Assembly (NCBI GenBank): GCA_902729315.2
Contig: LR746264.1
Location: 7,285,878-7,349,877 of the forward strand
DNA length: 64,000 bases
Source of the DNA: Spirodela intermedia
Lineage: Eukaryota; Streptophyta; Magnoliopsida; Alismatales; Araceae
Direction: 5' to 3'
Made by a program: the position numbers and the translations under genes. The notes beneath the pieces are model-generated. The model worked only from the letters and a program-made list of their open reading frames with translations. It ran no database searches and was not told the DNA's origin. This document shows, piece by piece, positions 58,270 to 64,000 of the stretch. How positions within the stretch are numbered: position 1 is the stretch's first letter; each line of letters starts with the position of its first letter.

Positions 58270-59290
58270 CTCATCGATTGGAGACACTAGTTTGATGACT
58301 TGGTTTTGTTTGGATCTGCCACTTCATGTCAAAAATGACAAAAGTATTGTCCAAAAATGTTACGCTGCTTGTCGGAGAGATCCATCAAAAAATGAGGTCA
58401 GCCATGTTGTCACCATCACCTAGGGGAGAAGGAAAGAGTTGACCACTCATTGGAGGCCTTGAGTACTGTCGAGGAAGGAAGGATCAAGCTCACCAATTGC
58501 CAAAGGCATTAATGACGTAAAAGGAGGAAAGAATTGATACCATAATCACAATTGTTTTTGAGATTTTAAATATAATTGATAATATTTGTTTTATTAGATG
58601 ACAATTGAGAATTTTTTTATTTTTGTAGTATTGATACATGTAAGAACTTAAGTTCCCAATATCATGGTGCTTCACTTGCTATTGAATCAAGTGTGTCTGG
58701 TTACGTGGTGTGCTAAATGACGCATAATTAACCCACCATTAATTGCTGCCGATTGAGAACTTAAGTCCTCAATATTGTGGCACTTTGCTCGCCATTGGAT
58801 CAGCCATCTCTGGTCACTTGTTGTGCTGAGCGATGTAGGATCCATGAACCGTCACTTGAACGCTTTTCATTTTGGGTATCGTGGCACTTCACATGCCACA
58901 TGATCTGCCCTTTCTGGTAATGTTGTATGTTGAGCAACATAGGATCTTTTTGTCATGAACTGGTGCCCTAAAACATAGAAAAAACATTAATCCCACATCA
59001 AATTTATTGACAAAAATATTGCATCTATATTATAATGCTTCATTTTTCTAATGACAAGTCCCCAATCTAGGCATAAGCCATGAGTCACATAGATGGACGT
59101 TTGCAGCCCATTATAATAAAATAAAATAAAAATAGAATACAAGTAAATATAATATATAGAAATACATATTTTTATTTTTATATTTTTTAAAATAATAAAT
59201 ACATTAATTGTTTTGACTCCAAACCTTCAAAATTAACAATATAAAAATATATTTTTCTTACGAATTTAAAAAATAAACTAAATAAAACAA
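58270..59290. repeat. dispersed repeat family C, copy 2
   Basis: Homologous to 45640-46430 through the blocks named there, with TTAATCCCACATC at about 58990 in place of TTAGTCCCATATT. It contains in addition a short internal duplication around GTGGCACTT-type phrases (about 58660-58900). Inserted in, or adjacent to, the copia remnant. No ORF. Confidence 0.65.
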
Positions 59291-61410
59291 ATTAAGAACA
59301 AAAAATCAAGCATTAACAATGACATCAACATGTGGTAACAAATAGATAAATTAACACTTAAAAAGCTTCTTGTGATACCTATTACCGTTATAAGCACTTC
59401 TAACATTGTTATGACTCAACATAAATATATAAACCCTCTTGTATCACTATTTTGGAGATTTTTTCAAGTCATATAAAGATATTTGCAGCAAACATATATA
59501 GTCTTCTTTATTAAGAACTATAAAACCTTTTGATTAGTGTATGTAGATTGATTTCTCTTAGCTCACATTTTAATAACATCTAATCGGTCTAAATTTAAAT
59601 TAAATCAAACAGCAATAGTAAACAAAGTGCAAATTGAAATATGCCTCACAATATGAGATAATATCTTATTAAAGTCAATACCCTATGCTGTGTGAAATCA
59701 TTCACCACCAAAATTGTCTTCAATCTAACACTTTCACCATGTATGATTCCTTCTTAAAAATCTCTTGTCACCTCATAGTTTTTCGACTATGTGTAATATA
59801 GCTCTTTGTATGAAGACTTGTATGAAGTAATAACCTCTTTGTATGAATATGGTTGTCCCATCAACTTCATTTACAATAGATAGAAGAAAAAGTACCATTA
59901 GAATACATATTAGGTGGTTTAATCATCTTTTGTTATTTGTTTGTTGTAATACCAGACTATTTTTGAGGGAATTATTGTATGACACTATTGTCTAGTACAA
60001 CCTCTCATACTTATAATGTTTCTTCTTTGCCTATATTATTTCTTAAAAATAACATAGCTCTCATTACTTGTTACTAGCTTGATCTCTATTTTTTATTATT
60101 AATTTCTCTCATACCTAGAGCATTGCATATTCATCAAACATTGCATTTCTCTTGATCATGAATTTGGGTAACTGAATATCGTCACACTACAACTAATATG
60201 TATTCATACCCTATGATTACACATTTTTGTGAAAATATATTTCTATACCTTTGGCTTTAACTTATCACCTATAATATGAACAAAGGTAGAAAAATAAAAA
60301 AAATTGAGGTGAAAATAATCAGAAGAAGAATCAAACTATACTTTGAGAGTTTTCAACTTGAAGATTATAGGTGGAGATACTATTCACCAAATAACATGCC
60401 ATGTTGACAGATTTGATATAAAAATCCTTCGATAGGCTTGCCTAATATATCCTACTTGCATATTCAAAGAGTGTCATATTTATTTATTATGTAACATCAT
60501 TCTATTGAAGTTTTTTTGATGCAATGCGATTGAATGATGAATTTATTATTATAGAACTCATTGAATGTAGTTGAGAAAAATTTAATACCAATTTTGGTAC
60601 AAAAATAATATAATTTGCTTGCTAGTATGTTGTTCAATCAACTTCTTCCCATGTTTGAATGAGATAAATAGTTAATTCTTCTTATTTATAAATTAGACTT
60701 AAAAAAAGTCAATAATGAAAGTTAACAAAAAGCATGCACTGTACTTTGAGGTAAGTGAAGTAGAACCCCAAAGTAAAAGTAAATATAATCAATAGTGTCA
60801 TTGGTCCTATAATTGGAAATACTGAATTTCACCATACATTATTAAATAAACACACAATACTAACAACAATATAATTAGCAGGTAAACCATACTTGTTCCT
60901 ATACATCATCCATTTTTCATTTATATGAACCAACTACATGTACTATAATTGAGTAAAATCTTCTAAATCTTATGTTATATTGACACTATCTATAACTATG
61001 ATATCAAATAAATGATAAAGACTATCAGTCAATTTTACATTCATCATCAAAACATCTCTACAAACTCATAGTATATAATTATTTAATGAATAATGATATT
61101 AGAGTTTATTTAAAGCACCTAAGAAAATTAGGTTCTTCTTTAGTTCTAAAACATGTTGTATTTCTAAAGTTTTGATGATGTCATCAAACATTGCAATTCA
61201 AATTTTACCAACTGTTGTGATATTAATATTGATGTCATCACCTAATGTCACAATATTATGTTACTAGTTTGTAAATAAAAAAACAACTTTTGTGAAGAGC
61301 ACAACATGTATCAATAATTCAATAATGTTGTAGTAATATAATCTTGAATAATATTAACTATGTTAGAAGAAGGTTCATCTTGAACATTTCTTTTTCTTGA
61401 CATATCATTT
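59291..61410. other. AT-rich degraded sequence inside copia remnant
   Basis: More than 2 kb without a recognisable domain; stops are dense in all frames. By position it should be copia integrase/RT territory, but I found no motif good enough to name. Confidence 0.4.
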
Positions 61411-62090
61411 TTAGTTGTATTCATAGTTTTTGTTGACTTGGACTTTGACTTTAACTTGTCCTTTCAACCAGACTCTTTTTTTCTCTATTCTTCTTGTGAC
61501 AATCAACTTGTCCATCCAATCTTCACTATGAGCCTCAAATACTCTCTTATTTAACTCATTAGAGTTTAATAAAATCTTGACATTTTTAACTAAGATACCA
61601 TCTCTTTTATACAGTAGAGTATCCACAAAATGCTCTAATGGAACAAATAAAGAACATAAGAGTATAAGAACTTGGTCTTCATCATCAATTTTAATATTGA
61701 TATTTTTTAAATCCATAACAATATATGTAAACTCATTTAGATAATCAGCAATGTGCATATTGTTTCTCATGAGTAGAATATATAATCAATGTTTTAAGAG
61801 CAAATGACTTGTGAGTGACTTTGTCATGTACCTTGACTCGAGCTTGAGCAAAAGTTTCATTGAAGTATCTTCATTTTTAACCTCTTGCATCACATTATCT
61901 ACTAAGCTTAGACTGATTGTGACAAAAGTATGCTCTATATACTTTTCTTTCTCTTTCTTTTTATTCACTAGAACATTTTTTCCTTTAATTGTCTTGTTTA
62001 GTCTCTATTATACTAATAAGATTGTATTTTCACCTATCACATATTTTGAAGCAGTTTGTATTTTCATACATTTGAATATCAAACTTTATG
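61411..62090 (-). pseudogene. copia gag fragment
   Basis: Minus-strand translation: MKLLLKLESRYMTKSLTSHL in one frame and, in another, ADYLNEFTYIVMDLKNINIKI, DDEDQVLILLCSL, LEHFVDTLLYKRDG and LLNSNELNKR, all standard UBN2-type copia Gag motifs. A frame change near 61780 separates the two parts. No zinc knuckle was found downstream. Confidence 0.85.
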
Positions 62091-62100
62091 AATGATCTTA

Positions 62101-63207
62101 ACTTCAATGTCAACAACAATAAATATGGATTAAATCAAAAATTAAGACCATAAATTTACTAAAACATTAGTTTACTAAGACTTACAAAGTAATACTTATA
62201 CAATCTGTAAAATGTGAAGTAGGAAAAAGAAAAATGATCAAATCACACTAGGATCATTAATACAATAAATTTTATGTAGTTTGGAATTAGGTCTCCTACT
62301 TCCATAAACATCAATGCCGTTCAAATTGAATGAAAAAATATTATAGGACAACTCTTACTAAGAACTTAAATAATAAATCACTTCAAAACACTCACCTAAC
62401 TCAACGATAGATTTTTCTTAAAAATCATTCTAAAATCTCTCTACTATTAAATGTTTGACATGAGGAGAGGGACACTCTAGTCACTCTAACCACCTTTTTT
62501 TGGGGGGACTTTGTATTTGAGCCAAACTTTCTAGAGGTCTCATCTTCAGTAGTTCACACACCTAGTACATCAGCCTTGACATCACATCACTAAGGTGCCT
62601 AGTGGTACTTGGTTGAAAGTGTGTGTCTTGTGGCACTTGATTAAAAGTTGGTGTCTCACAGCACTTTGATTTGGAGCAGTTGCTTTGTGGCATGGTTAAG
62701 AGTTACATGCATCGTGGTATGAGCTGGTGTGGTGTCTCTCAATATATTGGTTGAAGTTGACTACCTCATTTTATGAAGTGGTACATTACCTCGCAGCTTG
62801 TTGGTAGAGAGGTGACTCATGTCACATTGTTCGAAGTTGGGTGTCACATGATACTCGAGTGAGAGTTGGGGAGGTCAAACATCAAGCTGACTTTTTCATG
62901 AGAGTAGGTCATACATGACTACAAGAGCTCTATTCTTGTAATGATTGGTGTAAGGATACATCATGGAATGGTATTGATGAGTGATAATGGTATTGTTTTC
63001 TATTTTTCCTCACATGGCACGTGAACCAGGTCAAAGATAAGAGATGGTAAGTGGGTGAGCCATCACAGAGGAAATTGAAAAACTACAAGATGAGTGACCA
63101 ATGAGTGAAAAAAAATAAAATGTCTTTACCATTATACCCTCTCTAGCCACTTTATAGACATGTAAATACTTTATTATGGCACAGAAAAAAATTAATTCAT
63201 CTGTCAA
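62101..63207. other. repeat-rich spacer with LTR-like segment
   Basis: No gene. About 62214-62460 resembles the insertion at 44608-45322 and may be an LTR of the copia family. From about 62590 to 62860 there are several imperfect 35-40-bp repeats around phrases such as GTGGCACTTG and AAAGTTGGTGTCTC. The rest is unassigned. Confidence 0.5.
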
Positions 63208-64000
63208 TGATAAGTCTTCATTATCATGAGTTAATAATTAATCAATAATATAGTCTTAGTCTTAAATCATGATAAATAGACTTATATTTGTGTTAAAGTG
63301 TGAAAAGTGGTTTTCAATTGATTAACATGAATTTTTAAATAATTATGTGATTTTATATAAATTTATATGATTTTTACAATCTTACTTTTGAGATAAATGA
63401 AGAAAAATAAAAAATAAAAATATATAGCAAAATGGAGGGGACTCGCCGGCCAGCCAAGCCTGCAAGTGAGTTGGAAGTGCAGTCAAGGAGGAGCCACGAA
63501 TAAGGGCTCGAGCAACTAGGATCAATAGGGGCACGTGTGCGCCACTCTCTTTCCACGTCACTGGTGCCCAGCTAGTGGTCGTACATGCACGAGAAAGGGA
63601 CTTGATTGTAAATATAATATTATTATATATTCACCAGAAACTTCGGCACACAAGTGATGTGGGACTAAACTCATGTCACACCTTCCCCAAAAAGGGCGAG
63701 TAACTGACACGGGTTTGAATCCTCCTAGAGCCAAAACTCATATTTTTTATCTGATTATCGCGACTTTTCTAGAGATCACCAATGAAGGATTAAGTCACTA
63801 GAATCACTAGATCATTGACGAAAATCTTATCAACATGATTCGCGGAGCACTGTTACTAAAATTACTGAACGATTCGCAATTAAAGGATCGTGAATCCATC
63901 GAGTAAAGCATCTTTGATTGATCAACGAACAAGTCGTCGTCGGGAAGAGGATGATTCGTTGGAAGATAAGTCATCACCTCTTGAGAGCGTATTGGATGCG
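63208..64000 (+). mobile_element. solo LTR (family G1), copy 6, cut by window end
   Basis: Sense copy starting TGATAAGTCTTCATTATCATGAG. It keeps GATGTGGGACTAAACTCATG (63656) and, further on, ATCGTGAATCCATCGAGTAAA and GAACAAGTCGTCGTCGGG. About 790 bp are visible, so the remaining ~1.1 kb should lie just past the window end. A short GC-rich open frame on the other strand (63556-63374) is not a gene. Confidence 0.85.

Larger units (their letters stand above)
56100..62100 (-). mobile_element. second Ty1/copia remnant, minus strand, heavily decayed
   Basis: Gag (62090-61411) and RNase H/C-terminal segments (about 57200-56400) both read on the minus strand and lie in copia order, so I treat the interval as one broken element. 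The middle contains repeat family C copy 2 (58270-59290), a GA-rich tract (57600-57760) and ~2 kb without clear domains. LTRs were not defined. Confidence 0.6.

Overview
This window is nuclear DNA from a flowering plant. The evidence is intron-rich genes of plant-specific families (AGO4-type Argonaute, LARP1, a double-AP2 factor, an ABF/AREB-type bZIP, a GDSL lipase-like protein, a MATE carrier), GT-AG introns, telo-box-like motifs near two promoters, many GA/CT microsatellites, and plant Ty1/copia and Ty3/gypsy debris. Several coding exons are very GC-rich while introns and intergenic DNA are AT-rich. That suggests a monocot or another non-eudicot lineage, but the species cannot be fixed from sequence alone.

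The first ~31.7 kb is gene-rich. A group-A bZIP gene runs leftwards (2565 to 1563, 3' exon not found). It is divergent from an AGO4-clade ARGONAUTE gene (5147-10806, 22 coding exons, 909 aa, intact catalytic D-D-H). AGO4 ends tail to tail with a LARP1 gene on the minus strand (20486 to 11224, 15 coding exons, 984 aa, La motif plus DM15 repeats, one probable GC-AG intron). After ~3 kb of AT-rich spacer come a WRINKLED1-like AP2 factor (23454-25387, 382 aa, 9-bp micro-exon) and, 366 bp on, a GDSL-family gene (25754-27178, 379 aa) that lacks the usual catalytic His. A MATE/DTX gene (28877-31656) follows with two reading-frame breaks and a shortened N-terminus.

From ~32.4 kb to the end the window is transposon territory around two decayed segmental copies of the GDSL gene. 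GDSL-B (32.4-45.6 kb) is split by a ~570-bp insertion in exon 1, by a whole Ty1/copia element (33.59-44.03 kb) and by a ~0.7-kb LTR-like insertion in exon 4. GDSL-C (52.0-54.4 kb) is split by a solo LTR. Other contents are a minus-strand Ty3/gypsy remnant (46.4-52.0 kb, interrupted), a minus-strand copia remnant (56.1-62.1 kb), and two copies of a third repeat family (45.65-46.4 and 58.3-59.3 kb).

The most striking repeat is a ~1.9-kb TG...CA family with six copies. One copy has a perfect 5-bp target-site duplication and carries a tRNA-Asp-type primer-binding site, so I interpret the family as long solo LTRs of a Ty3/gypsy retrotransposon. That copy holds a 1.8-kb near-perfect inverted repeat able to fold into a long hairpin.

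The genes do not form an operon or an obvious pathway cluster. AGO4 proteins act in siRNA-directed DNA methylation, the system expected to silence repeats like those on the right half of the window. No CRISPR array, tRNA or rRNA gene was seen.
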